Assembly (NCBI GenBank): GCA_964346475.1
Contig: CAYFUM010000001.1
Span: 47,876 to 111,875 of the forward strand
DNA from: DTU036 sp964346475
GTDB taxonomy: Bacteria; Bacillota; Clostridia; Peptostreptococcales; Acidaminobacteraceae
Length of the DNA: 64,000 nucleotides
Reading direction: 5' to 3'
Shown here: in pieces, positions 42,615-51,016 of the stretch
Layout of the letters: each line of letters starts with the position of its first letter
Numbering within the stretch: the first letter of the stretch is position 1
Made by a program: the position numbers and the translations under genes
Notes under the pieces: model-generated
What the model was told of the DNA's origin: nothing
What the model saw: only the letters and a program-made list of their open reading frames with translations
Database searches by the model: none

Positions 42615-43788
42615 GGACTGTCTCTACATAGCTTTTAAATCGCTCTAGACCCTCTTTAATCTCATCCATGGCCGCAGCGTAGCTGAGCCTGATGAAGTCA
42701 TCCTGGCCAAAGCCAATGCCTGGAACAAAGGCGGTTTTATGAAGTTCTATCATATCATCACAAACCCTGAGGGAGAGTGACTTATCCTCTAGCTTGGCAG
42801 CCAGGGGACTGATATCGATAAAGACATAGAAGGCTCCCATGGGTGGGATAATTTCCAGCCTACCCCAGTCCTTGAAAAACTTCTCAATATAGTCCCTGCG
42901 CTCCCTGTAGGTTGTCACCATGTGCCTTACCTCGTCTTCGCATTCCCTTAGGGCGACAATTGAGGCAGCCTGGGTAATGGTGGAGGGATGGCTTGTTAGG
43001 TGGGACTGAATACTTCCCATAGCCTTGGCAAGCTCTAGGTTGCTGGCACTATAGCCCATACGCCAGCCTGTCATTGAGGCGGACTTGCTAAGGCCGTTTA
43101 TAAGTATGGTCTTGTCGTAGATTTCCTCTGAGAGGCTGGCTATAGAGGTAAACTCACCATCATAGATGACCCTCTCATAGATTTCATCGGCTAGGATTAG
43201 AATATTTTTCTCAACCAGGGCATTGCAAAGAAGTTCTAGCTCCTCCTTGGAAAAGACATTGCCCGTGGGGTTGCTGGGGTTGGTAAGTATAATCATTTTT
43301 GTCTTGTCGCTTAGGTGGGGCTCTATGTCCTCTAGGGTAACCTTAAATCCAGCTTCTTTTTTTGTCTGTACCAGGACTGGAACTCCTCCAACCAGGGAAA
43401 CCATCTCAGGATAGCTAACCCAGTAGGGGATTGGTATAAGTACTTCATCTCCTGGATTAATAGTAGCCAGTAGAGCGTTGGTTATGGAGTGCTTGGCGCC
43501 ACTGGAGACAACAATTTGATCGGGCTTGTAGCTCAGGGAATTTTCCCTTTCTAGTTTTTCGCAGATAGCCTTTTTAAGTTCTAGATTTCCACTGGCGGCG
43601 TCATACTTGGTTATGTCACTATCGATAGCTTTTTTCCCCTCTTTTTTTACCTTATCAGGGGTAAGAAAGTCGGGCTCACCAATACTTAGGTTAATGATCT
43701 TTTCGCCCTTTGATTTAAGCTCCTTTACCTTGGCGCTGATACCAAGAGTAATGGAGGGTGAGATACTTGATGCTCTATTAGATAACAT
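42604..43788 (-). CDS. Pyridoxal-phosphate aminotransferase class I (aspartate aminotransferase-like)
   Basis: A 394-residue fold-type I aminotransferase. It starts LSNRASSISPSITLGISAKV, has NLSIGEPDF, SSGAKHSI, the TNPSNPTG strand, ADEIYERVIYDG, and the PLP lysine in NGLSKSASMTGWRMGY. The length and motifs match the AspB/PatA-like subgroup; aspartate is the likeliest amino donor. AGGAGG precedes the ATG, and AT-rich promoter-like sequence lies upstream. It is co-transcribed with the Nudix gene. Confidence 0.92.
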   Translation of the reverse strand: MLSNRASSISPSITLGISAKVKELKSKGEKIINLSIGEPDFLTPDKVKKEGKKAIDSDITKYDAASGNLELKKAICEKLERENSLSYKPDQIVVSSGAKHSITNALLATINPGDEVLIPIPYWVSYPEMVSLVGGVPVLVQTKKEAGFKVTLEDIEPHLSDKTKMIILTNPSNPTGNVFSKEELELLCNALVEKNILILADEIYERVIYDGEFTSIASLSEEIYDKTILINGLSKSASMTGWRMGYSASNLELAKAMGSIQSHLTSHPSTITQAASIVALRECEDEVRHMVTTYRERRDYIEKFFKDWGRLEIIPPMGAFYVFIDISPLAAKLEDKSLSLRVCDDMIELHKTAFVPGIGFGQDDFIRLSYAAAMDEIKEGLERFKSYVETVLED

Positions 43789-43850
43789 CCTTCCTCCTAT
43801 ATAATATATAATGGTATTATTATAACAAAGCTAGATTGAAAGAGCAAAGC

Positions 43851-43890
43851 TCTCCTGGCAATTTTTTAGATATTTCCAGGGAGAAAGGAG
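43851..43890 (+). other. Leader hairpin before the decarboxylase gene
   Basis: TCTCCTGG can pair with CCAGGGAGA (one bulge) around a T-rich 17-base loop. It sits directly before the AAAGGAG ribosome site of the 43898 gene. A small AGAGC/GCTCT hairpin competes with its left arm. Confidence 0.3.
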
Positions 43891-43897
43891 TGTTTTC

Positions 43898-45205
43898 ATG
43901 AGGATAAAAGAGGGTTTAGACAGGGTAATAGCCGAGGAGCTAGTTCGTTTTGAAATGCCTGGCCACAAGGGGAGGATAGAAAAGGAAATTTATAAGTACG
44001 ACTTTACAGAAATTCCCGGAACCGACAATCTCACTAGGCCTAGAGATATAATTTTGAAGACCCAGGAGGAGATAGCCAGGACCTTTGGCGCTAGGGCTAG
44101 TTTTATATCGGTAAATGGTGCCACAGGTGGCCTCCTAGGGGCCATGAGTGCCGCCTTTAACAGGGGAGATGAGATCATTATAATGCGCAGGGCCCATATG
44201 TCCATCTACGATGGCATCTATCTTCTTGGCCTGGTCCCCAGCTACCTCTACGATGATGAGGACTACCTTGAGCAGCTTGAAAAGCTGGTTACAGAAAAGA
44301 CCCGGGGGGTGGTGCTTACCTCTCCTGATTACTACGGAGCTATCCTGGACGAAAAAATCTTTAAGTGGATTAAAAAAAGGGGCCTCACCCTAATCGTCGA
44401 CGAGGCCCATGGCAGCCATCTAAAGCTCATCGATGAGAGCCTTTCTGCCATGAACTATGCTGATATTCTTGTCCACTCCTTTCATAAGACCCTGCCCAGC
44501 ATGACCCAGTCTGCTGTAGTCCACCTGTGTAGCGATAGATTTACTCCTGCTTTTCTTCAAAAGAATATCAAGCTCTTTCAGAGCACTTCCCCCAGCTATC
44601 TACTTTTAAGAAGTATTGACATTGCCCTTGATATCTACAAGGACCAGGGTAGGGAGCTTATGGACAGGCTGCTGGATAACTGCAGCTACTTTAAAGAGGA
44701 GCTAGAAAAAAGGACTGACTTTTACATAGCCTACCTGGGAAAAAGACAGGACAGGACCCGGCTCCTTATCCGCCATAGCCTAGACATAGACTATGATGAC
44801 CTGGATAGAAAACTCAGGGCTGGAGGGGTCCAGGCAGAGCTCAGCTCCCAGGAGGGTCTGGTCTTTCTTACCAGCATTATGAATACCAGGGAGGATTTTG
44901 ATAGGGCTCTAGAGGTCCTATCCGCTATAGAGGTAGTAAGAAAAGACAAGATCAGCTATAAACACTTTAGGCCCAGCAGGGCTCTTGAAATCCCCCAGGC
45001 CTTTTTAAAGCCCTCTAGGTCTGTGAGCTTTAAAGAGGCCCTGGGCCGGCTAGTCAGTGAGTATATAATTCCCTATCCCCCAGGAAGTCCAATTATTGTT
45101 CCCGGGGAGATTCTGGATGAGAAGGTCCTAGCCTATTTAGAGGACTTTAAGGGAGAAATTGTAGGCCTGGAGGAGGATGGCTATGTCAGAGTTATTGATT
45201 TTTAG
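43898..45205 (+). CDS. Orn/Lys/Arg decarboxylase-family PLP enzyme (YaaO/SpeA-like)
   Basis: A 435-residue PLP enzyme with MPGHKGR at the N-terminus, GTDNLTRPRDII, VDEAHGSHL, and the Schiff-base lysine in HSFHKTLPSMTQSA, the short Bacillus-type arrangement. It lacks the wing domain of the large enterobacterial enzymes. It probably decarboxylates arginine, lysine or ornithine for polyamine synthesis. In Bacillus the homologue yaaO stands before tmk-darA-holB; here the tmk place is taken by two other genes. Confidence 0.88.
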   Translation: MRIKEGLDRVIAEELVRFEMPGHKGRIEKEIYKYDFTEIPGTDNLTRPRDIILKTQEEIARTFGARASFISVNGATGGLLGAMSAAFNRGDEIIIMRRAHMSIYDGIYLLGLVPSYLYDDEDYLEQLEKLVTEKTRGVVLTSPDYYGAILDEKIFKWIKKRGLTLIVDEAHGSHLKLIDESLSAMNYADILVHSFHKTLPSMTQSAVVHLCSDRFTPAFLQKNIKLFQSTSPSYLLLRSIDIALDIYKDQGRELMDRLLDNCSYFKEELEKRTDFYIAYLGKRQDRTRLLIRHSLDIDYDDLDRKLRAGGVQAELSSQEGLVFLTSIMNTREDFDRALEVLSAIEVVRKDKISYKHFRPSRALEIPQAFLKPSRSVSFKEALGRLVSEYIIPYPPGSPIIVPGEILDEKVLAYLEDFKGEIVGLEEDGYVRVIDF

Positions 45206-45237
45206 GACAGGCTGCAAGCAGCTAGGGGGAGGGGACC

Positions 45238-46284
45238 TTGGGAGATAGACTAGGCTATATCTTACTGGTAAACTTAATTTTAAATTGCCTATTCTTTTAT
45301 AGGAGATTTAATGGGGAAAGGCGGAGTCTTTTCCTGGGCCTGAGTTTTCTTTTTACATTTGTCTCCCTGGCACTTTTAATGCTCTTAATCATGGTGAACT
45401 TGGAGGACTATAGCCTTGTCCGCTGGCTCCTCTACCTTCTGGCCCTGGTCCTGGCCCTGGTTTTTCTGACCTTTCCCCTGGTCCTGGTCTTTACCCTAAT
45501 ATTTACTGGCATCAGGGTCATAAGAAAGGAAGGGGGAGGTCTAGCCCACTACCTGTCCCTGGGTCTTGGTATCCTCTATCTCCTCTACCTGGTTTTTTGG
45601 CCAGTAATAGGAAGACTTGCCACATCCAGCCTAGCCAGCCTTGTCTACTATTACCTGTCCTTTGTTTTTCTTTCAATGGTCTTTGTCTTTATCCTCTATA
45701 GCCTGACAAACCTGCTGAACTTGATTAGGAGGCCAGGCAAGGCCTATGAGGCAGTGGTGGTTCTGGGTTCTGGTCTAAGGCATGGTTTTGAGGTGCCTCC
45801 TCTACTTGGTGCAAGAGTAGATAGGGGAATAGAGGCCCATAGAGAAAACCCTGCCAGTCTCCTGGTTTTATCAGGAGGCAAGGGCAGTGATGAGGCCCTT
45901 GCCGAGGCCCAGGCCATGGCAAGCTATAGTATTGAAAGAGGAGTAGATCCTGACAAGATAATAATAGAGGACAGGTCGACAAACACAAGGGAGAACCTGG
46001 TCTTTTCCAGGACCTTAATAGAAGAGAGGCTGGGTAAAAATAGAAGCCTTCTAGTGGTCACCACCAGCTACCACCTCCTAAGGGCCCTGCTTCTTGCAAG
46101 AGAGCTGGGTATAGACTGCGATGGCAGGGGCTCAAAAACCAGACTCTACTACTCCATTAATGCCTTTATAAGGGAGTGGATAGCCTTTATAGTTCTAAAA
46201 AGGAAGGCCTTTCTAGTTTTTTTCAGCCTGAGCCTTCTTTTATTTCTACTGGGCTTTAGGTTTTTACTGCCCTTTCTTCTATAA
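45238..46284 (+). CDS. YdcF/ElyC family membrane protein (DUF218)
   Basis: A 348-residue protein. The first 160 residues form about five membrane helices, followed by a DUF218 domain (YEAVVVLGSGL, VLSGGKGSDEALAEAQAM, IIIEDRSTNTRENLVFS, VTTSYHLLRALLLA), and a final hydrophobic hairpin. DUF218 proteins such as ElyC and SanA affect envelope and peptidoglycan integrity, but the activity is not established. The start is TTG after AGGGGGAGGGG. It sits between the decarboxylase and lepB. Confidence 0.85.
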   Translation: MGDRLGYILLVNLILNCLFFYRRFNGERRSLFLGLSFLFTFVSLALLMLLIMVNLEDYSLVRWLLYLLALVLALVFLTFPLVLVFTLIFTGIRVIRKEGGGLAHYLSLGLGILYLLYLVFWPVIGRLATSSLASLVYYYLSFVFLSMVFVFILYSLTNLLNLIRRPGKAYEAVVVLGSGLRHGFEVPPLLGARVDRGIEAHRENPASLLVLSGGKGSDEALAEAQAMASYSIERGVDPDKIIIEDRSTNTRENLVFSRTLIEERLGKNRSLLVVTTSYHLLRALLLARELGIDCDGRGSKTRLYYSINAFIREWIAFIVLKRKAFLVFFSLSLLLFLLGFRFLLPFLL

Positions 46285-46313
46285 TCAAGGAACTACCAAG
46301 GCTTTAAAAGCTA

Positions 46314-46322
46314 TGATATAAT
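46314..46322 (+). promoter_or_regulatory. Extended -10 promoter for lepB-darA-holB
   Basis: TGATATAAT, i.e. a TGn extension plus a perfect TATAAT, 22 bases before the lepB start. No -35 match is seen. Confidence 0.55.
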
Positions 46323-46343
46323 GGAGCCAGAAAGGTAAGTTAA

Positions 46344-46928
46344 GTGAAAAGTAAGTATGAAAAACTATTTAGGGCTACAATAGACTTTCTTAAATCCCTA
46401 GCCCTGTCCATTGCCATACTGGCAGTGGTTCTGGTCTTTGTCAGACCGACCTCGGTTATAAATTCATCCATGTCTCCTAATTTTCTTGAAGGGGACAGGC
46501 TATTGATAAGTACCAAGTCCAAGATTTCCAGGGGAGATGTGGTTATTTTTGACTCCGGCATGGAGGTGGGGATCAGCCGCTGGTCCAGGCTTAGCCCCCT
46601 TCAAAAACTCCTAATAAGGCCAGAGAGCTCGATGAACCTCATTAAGAGGGTGGTGGGCCTACCCGGTGAACACTTTAGCCTGGAAGACTCCAAGATTTAT
46701 ATAGACGGGGAGCTACTGGTGGAGGACTATGCTAAGGGCAGGACCCTTGGCCAGCTGGAACTAGACCTAGCCGAGGCCAGCTACCTGGTTCTAGGTGACA
46801 ATAGAGAAAACAGCCTGGATTCCAGGGACGAGACCCTGGGTCCTATACAAGGCGAAGATATAAAGGGGAAGGTTTTTTTTAGATACTGGCCTTTAAGCCG
46901 AATCAAATATATAGGAGGGACAAGATGA
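46344..46928 (+). CDS. lepB: Signal peptidase I
   Basis: A 194-residue type I signal peptidase with an N-terminal membrane anchor (17-33), the catalytic serine Ser42 (NSSMSP), the catalytic lysine Lys101 (NLIKRVVGLPGE) and LGDNRENSLDSR (box E). The single anchor is typical of Gram-positive SipS-like enzymes. The start is GTG after AAAGGT. It overlaps darA by 4 bases, so secretion and c-di-AMP genes share a transcript here. Confidence 0.94.
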   Translation: MKSKYEKLFRATIDFLKSLALSIAILAVVLVFVRPTSVINSSMSPNFLEGDRLLISTKSKISRGDVVIFDSGMEVGISRWSRLSPLQKLLIRPESSMNLIKRVVGLPGEHFSLEDSKIYIDGELLVEDYAKGRTLGQLELDLAEASYLVLGDNRENSLDSRDETLGPIQGEDIKGKVFFRYWPLSRIKYIGGTR

Positions 46929-47251
46929 AACTACTCATTATTGTTGTTCAGGACGATGATGTAAACCGACTGGTCAGCAGTCTAAACCAAGAGAAAATAG
47001 GTGTAACCAGGCTCTCAAGCTCCGGTGGCTTTTTACGAAGGGGTAACACAACTATTCTAATTGGTGCCCAGGAGGATCAGATTGAACTTATAAGGGATAT
47101 CATTAGAGAAAAGTGTCGCTCTAGAGTGGAGATGATGCCCAGTATCCCAGTTATTGCCCAGGGTATAATCACAGCCAGTGAACCCATAGAGGTTAGGGTG
47201 GGGGGAGCTATCTATTTCCAAATAGACATCGAGGAATTTTTAAAGTTTTAA
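46925..47251 (+). CDS. darA: Cyclic-di-AMP receptor, PII-like
   Basis: A 108-residue PII-like protein (DarA/PstA, formerly DUF970). It starts KLLIIVVQDDDVNRLVSSL, has LSSSGGFLRRGNTT at the ligand site and GGAIYFQIDIEEF at the end. It binds c-di-AMP as a trimer; its output is still unclear. It keeps its place before holB as in Bacillus (yaaQ). The stop overlaps the holB start by one base (TAATG). Confidence 0.94.
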   Translation: MKLLIIVVQDDDVNRLVSSLNQEKIGVTRLSSSGGFLRRGNTTILIGAQEDQIELIRDIIREKCRSRVEMMPSIPVIAQGIITASEPIEVRVGGAIYFQIDIEEFLKF

Positions 47252-48180
47252 TGAAGTTAATTGGCTTTGATAGCATACTGGAGGAGCTGGTCCACCTAGC
47301 TGACAGGGGGCGGCTCTCCCACGCCTATATTTTTACTGGCATAGAAGGCATTGGGAAAAAAGAACTAGCCAGGCAGCTGAGTAGGCATCTTCTTGAGCTG
47401 GAGTCCCTGGAAAAACTCGACTACTGTCCTGATTTTCTCTATATTGATGAGAAGAGAAGCATAGGTGTGGAGGAGATAAAGAGGGCTCTGGCCTTTTGTG
47501 TGGAAAGACCTCTCTATGGAAGAAAAAAGGTCCTGCTTATTAATGATGCCCACAAGATGAACCACCAGGCCCAGAATAAACTACTTAAGACCCTGGAGGA
47601 ACCCCCGGATTTTTTGACCTTTATCTTTGTTTCTTCTGCTCCAGCCAAGCTCCTGGATACCATCCTAAGCCGCCTGGTTGAATATCCCCTAAAGCCCCAC
47701 AGTGAGGAAGATATCTTCAAGGCTCTGGAGGGCTATGAGGACAGGGAGAGGGAGCTGGCTGCCAGGTTTTCTGGAGGTAGCTTTGAAAGAGCCTATGCCA
47801 TCCTGGAGGACCAGGAGCTGAGAAAGCTCTTCTTCTTCCCAGAAAAGATCTTTGATGCCCTTTTTGAAGGGGACCACCTTAAACTCCTGGACTATGCCAA
47901 GGAATTTGGTAGAGACCGGGAGAGTGCAGGACTTCTCATGGAGCACTGCCTGCTCTGGCTTAGGGACCTTGCCCTGGTTGGACAAAATAGAAATTCAAGG
48001 AATTTATACTATAGAGATAGAATAAGTGTGCTAATTCGTCACTCCCAGTCCCTGGGAAGGGCTAAGATACCTCTTCTAAAGGTAAAAATAGAAAGAGGGC
48101 TAAAACAACTGGCTGCCAACTGCAATCCCGAGATCCTACTGTGGAATTGTCTGATGCAGCTGCAGGAAGGAATGAACTAA
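47251..48180 (+). CDS. holB: DNA polymerase III subunit delta'
   Basis: A 309-residue clamp-loader subunit with GRLSHAYIFTGIEGIGKKEL (Walker A-like, degenerate as is usual), VLLINDAHKMNHQAQNKLLKTLEEPP and LSRLVEYPL. It works with DnaX, encoded about 11 kb upstream. The zinc-module cysteines of DnaX are absent. It overlaps ricT by one base. Confidence 0.92.
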   Translation: MKLIGFDSILEELVHLADRGRLSHAYIFTGIEGIGKKELARQLSRHLLELESLEKLDYCPDFLYIDEKRSIGVEEIKRALAFCVERPLYGRKKVLLINDAHKMNHQAQNKLLKTLEEPPDFLTFIFVSSAPAKLLDTILSRLVEYPLKPHSEEDIFKALEGYEDRERELAARFSGGSFERAYAILEDQELRKLFFFPEKIFDALFEGDHLKLLDYAKEFGRDRESAGLLMEHCLLWLRDLALVGQNRNSRNLYYRDRISVLIRHSQSLGRAKIPLLKVKIERGLKQLAANCNPEILLWNCLMQLQEGMN

Positions 48181-49082
48181 TGAATATTATAGGCGTTCGC
48201 TTTAAAAAAAGTGGAAAGATCTATTATTTTGACCCAGGAGATATAGAAGTTGCAAGTGGAGAAAGCGTTATAGTGGAGACCATCAGGGGGCTGGAGTTTG
48301 GCCAGATTGTCCTAGGTCCTAAAAAGGTCTCACCCGAAGAAATAAAGTATGAGCTTAAGCCAGTCATCAGAAAGGCCAGCCCCGATGACCTGCTGACCAA
48401 CATAGAAAACAGAGAAAAGGAAAGACGGGCCTTTGAGATCTGTGAGGAAAAAATAGAGAAGTTTGGCCTGGCCATGAGACTTTTAAATGTGGAGTACACC
48501 TTTGATGCCAGCAAGATTATCTTTTACTTTATCGCAGAATCCAGGATTGACTTTAGAGAGCTGGTCAAGGAGCTAGCCTCCATCTTTAGGACCCGGATAG
48601 AGTTAAGGCAGGTCGGTGTCAGAGATGAGGCCAAGCATGTAGGGGGCCTGGGCTCCTGTGGCAGGGAGCTTTGCTGCTCCAGCTGGATGGGCGACTTTCA
48701 TCCAGTATCAATAAAAATGGCCAAGGACCAAAACCTCTCCTTGAACCCCACCAAGATTTCCGGGGTTTGTGGCAGGCTAATGTGCTGCCTTAATTATGAG
48801 CAGCCCCACTATGAGGATATGCGCAGGAGCCTACCCTCCAAGGGAAGCAAAATGGACTATCAGGGGGAGCAGGTTACCATAAATGATGTTAACTATCTGA
48901 CAGGTAAGCTCCAGCTTAAAATCCACGAGGAAAAAGAGGACGTTTTTGACCTGGTCTGGGTTTCCCATGATGAAATAGCTGAGGAGAAAAAACCCGATCC
49001 CAGAGTCTTGGAGGATGAGGAAAGGCCCAAGGAAAAGAGAAAAAAGAGGCCCAGGAGAAAGAAAGGTAGGAAGAAAAAGTAG
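48180..49082 (+). CDS. ricT: PSP1-domain protein RicT (YaaT)
   Basis: A 300-residue protein with a PSP1 domain (about 50-140) and a cysteine-rich segment GSCGRELCCSSW and CGRLMCCLNYE, typical of RicT. In Bacillus RicT works with RicA and RicF in an iron-sulfur complex affecting RNase Y; those partners are not in this window. The last 40 residues are very basic (KEKRKKRPRRKKGRKKK), which may bind nucleic acid. A GTG at 48141 is in frame, but the family starts at the ATG at 48180. Confidence 0.9.
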   Translation: MNIIGVRFKKSGKIYYFDPGDIEVASGESVIVETIRGLEFGQIVLGPKKVSPEEIKYELKPVIRKASPDDLLTNIENREKERRAFEICEEKIEKFGLAMRLLNVEYTFDASKIIFYFIAESRIDFRELVKELASIFRTRIELRQVGVRDEAKHVGGLGSCGRELCCSSWMGDFHPVSIKMAKDQNLSLNPTKISGVCGRLMCCLNYEQPHYEDMRRSLPSKGSKMDYQGEQVTINDVNYLTGKLQLKIHEEKEDVFDLVWVSHDEIAEEKKPDPRVLEDEERPKEKRKKRPRRKKGRKKK

Positions 49083-49101
49083 AGTTTAACTCTACTTTTT
49101 T
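49075..49101 (+). terminator. Terminator of ricT
   Basis: AAAGTAGAGT/ACTCTACTTT stem with a TTA-centred loop and T6, overlapping the stop codon. Confidence 0.8.
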
Positions 49102-49107
49102 ACAAGC

Positions 49108-49824
49108 ATGCAAAGGGATAAACTAACTGAGGATTTATTTATTTATCAAAGCGATAGTGTTTTTCGCTATGGCATAGATGCAGTCCTCCTGGCCCATTTT
49201 AGTCTGGCCATGGCAGGGGAAGTCATAGATCTTGGAACGGGGACTGGAATTATCCCCCTCCTCCTCTCTTCATCCAGCAGGATAAGTAGGATTACTGGCC
49301 TAGAATATCAAAGCCAGGCCTCGGACCTAGCTAAAAAATCCATTAGGGACAATGGACTTGAGGACAGGGTGGAGATAATAGAAGGGGATTTTATGGAAAT
49401 TGATAGGCTCTTTGCCAGGGGGAGTTTCAGCGGAGTAGTCTCCAATCCTCCCTACTTTGAAAAGGGCCACGGCCTGGCCTGTAAGGACAGGGCTAGGATA
49501 ATCTCCAGAAGTGAAGAGGTCATGGATTTAAGGGGTCTGGTGGAGGCAGCAAGCTACCTTTTAAAACCCAAATCCCCCTTCTATCTGATCTATAGGCCCA
49601 GAAGGCTGGTCCAGCTTCTCCACCTCCTGGCAGAATATGGGCTGGAGCCCAAGACCTTGAGATTTGTCCACCCAAGAAGGGGAAGTGAGGCTAACCTGGT
49701 ACTGGTGGAGGCCATAAGGTCTGGTGGCAGGCAGTGCAGGGTCCTGGATCCCCTCTTTGTCTATGAGGCCACTAGCTACAGCCAGGAAATCCTGGATATA
49801 TATGAAAGTTTGAGGATGCTATAA
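49108..49824 (+). CDS. tRNA1(Val) (adenine37-N6)-methyltransferase-like protein
   Basis: A 238-residue class I methyltransferase with VIDLGTGTGIIPLLL (SAM motif) and the N6-adenine signature VVSNPPYFEKG. It is the TrmN6/YabB relative always found between ricT and rsmI in Firmicutes. The target in this organism could be tRNA or rRNA. Its ribosome site is weak. The stop overlaps rsmI by one base (TAATG). Confidence 0.88.
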   Translation: MQRDKLTEDLFIYQSDSVFRYGIDAVLLAHFSLAMAGEVIDLGTGTGIIPLLLSSSSRISRITGLEYQSQASDLAKKSIRDNGLEDRVEIIEGDFMEIDRLFARGSFSGVVSNPPYFEKGHGLACKDRARIISRSEEVMDLRGLVEAASYLLKPKSPFYLIYRPRRLVQLLHLLAEYGLEPKTLRFVHPRRGSEANLVLVEAIRSGGRQCRVLDPLFVYEATSYSQEILDIYESLRML

Positions 49825-50633
49825 TGCTCTATTTAGTTGCTACCCCCCTGGGTAACCTGGGGGATATAACAGTAAGAAGCCTGAGGACCCTGGAAGAGGT
49901 AGATGTAATATTCTCCGAGGATACCAGAAGATCCAGGATCCTCCTGAGCCACTATGGCATAGATAAACCCCTTAAAAGGTATGACGAAAATAGAGCCATA
50001 GAGGGTTCTCCCTTGGAGAGGGCACTAAGAGAGCAGGATGTGGCCTTCATAAGCGATGCTGGCATGCCAATTATAAGTGACCCTGGCTTTGAGCTCATAT
50101 CCTTCTGTTTAGAGGAGGCCATAGACTTTGAAGTCCAGCCTGGCGCCAGCGCCTTTAGTCTAGCCCTGGTGGCTTCAAACCTACCCAGCCACTCCTTTGT
50201 CTTTGGGGGCTTCCTGCCTAGAAAAAAAAGCGAGAGGATTGAGAGGCTTAACCATTACAAGGATTACAGGGAGACTCTGATTTTTTATGAGACTCCCCAC
50301 AGGATTGTGGCCAGCCTAAGGGACGCTCTAGAGGTCCTGGGTAGGAGGCCAGCCTGCCTTTCCAGGGAGATGACCAAGATCTACGAGGAGCACCTGAGGA
50401 TGGACCTAGGGGAGCTTCTGGCTGAGCTGGAAGAAAACCCTAGAAAGGGGGAAATGGTCCTGCTTATCCAGGGCTGCCAGGAAAATGGGGAAGAAGTAGA
50501 CTATGAGGGCCTCATAGATAGGGAACTTGAAAGGGGCACTGGTACCAAGGAAATTGCAACTATAGTCTCAAAAGCCCTTGGTATAAGTGGGTCCGAGGCC
50601 TATAGACTTGTACTGGAAAGGAAAGGCAAATGA
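49824..50633 (+). CDS. rsmI: 16S rRNA (cytidine1402-2'-O)-methyltransferase
   Basis: A 269-residue tetrapyrrole-methylase-fold enzyme with LYLVATPLGNLGDITVRSL at the start, FSEDTRRSRILLSHYGI, ISDAGMPIISDPGFEL and EMTKIYEEHLR, all RsmI motifs. It modifies the 30S decoding centre. The next gene's ATG overlaps its stop (ATGA), coupling it to the selenocysteine candidate. Confidence 0.95.
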   Translation: MLYLVATPLGNLGDITVRSLRTLEEVDVIFSEDTRRSRILLSHYGIDKPLKRYDENRAIEGSPLERALREQDVAFISDAGMPIISDPGFELISFCLEEAIDFEVQPGASAFSLALVASNLPSHSFVFGGFLPRKKSERIERLNHYKDYRETLIFYETPHRIVASLRDALEVLGRRPACLSREMTKIYEEHLRMDLGELLAELEENPRKGEMVLLIQGCQENGEEVDYEGLIDRELERGTGTKEIATIVSKALGISGSEAYRLVLERKGK

Positions 50634-50983
50634 AAATTGAACTCTACTGCATAAAAACCTGAGGAAGCTGCAAAAAGGCCAGGAACTGGCTTGAGGAGAG
50701 AGCTTTTAGCTATGAGGAGATAGATTTAAAAAAGCAGGGGATTGATGAGGCCAGGCTTTTAGAGGCTATGGTAAAAAGTGGTCTAGAGCCCAGGAGGTTT
50801 TTTAATACCTCAGGTAAGGCCTATAGAGAAGGAGGCCTAAAGGACCTGGTCAAGACTATGACTAGGGAGGAAATAGCCCATAGGATATCCCAGGATGGCA
50901 TGCTACTAAAAAGGCCCCTCCTGATTAGAGGGGATAGGGTAGTGGTGGGTTTTTCTGAGGAAGACTATAGTAACTTAGAGTAA
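50630..50983 (+). CDS. ArsC/Spx-family thioredoxin-fold protein with probable selenocysteine (TGA codon 11)
   Basis: Starts at ATG 50630 (ATGA overlap with rsmI) and reads MKIELYCIKT, then TGA at 50660-50662, then GSCKKARNWLEERAF through to TAA at 50983: 117 residues if TGA is read. The family has a C-x2-C or single redox cysteine exactly at the TGA position, so the motif becomes U-G-S-C. The downstream part is intact (GLEPRRFFNTSGKAYRE, RPLLIRGDRVVVGF). Directly after TGA, a GCCAG/CTGGC hairpin (50678-50690) with loop GAA has its apex about 20 bases from the UGA and a G first in the loop, as bacterial SECIS elements need. A nonsense mutation is the alternative. Confidence 0.75.
50663..50695 (+). 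promoter_or_regulatory. Candidate bacterial SECIS hairpin
   Basis: The bases after the in-frame TGA can fold as AAG(G)CCAG-GAA-CTGGCTT with a bulged G. The loop begins with G and lies about 20 bases from the UGA, within the 16-37 range I recall for bacterial elements. It is inside the coding region, as in bacteria. Confidence 0.55.
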
Positions 50984-50987
50984 AAAA

Positions 50988-51016
50988 AGTCGGTGGATAA
51001 CCACCGGCTTTTTTAA
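50988..51016 (+). terminator. Terminator of the trmN6-rsmI-ArsC-like operon
   Basis: A 10-bp stem AAGTCGGTGG/CCACCGGCTT (one G-T pair) with loop ATAA and T6. It lies just after the TAA, supporting one transcript that includes the whole TGA-containing gene. Confidence 0.9.

Noticed and set aside
43841..43866. Attenuator before the decarboxylase gene
   Set aside because: The AGAGC/GCTCT hairpin and T6 run are separated by 8 bases and there is no leader peptide, so the hairpin is listed only as a weak structure.
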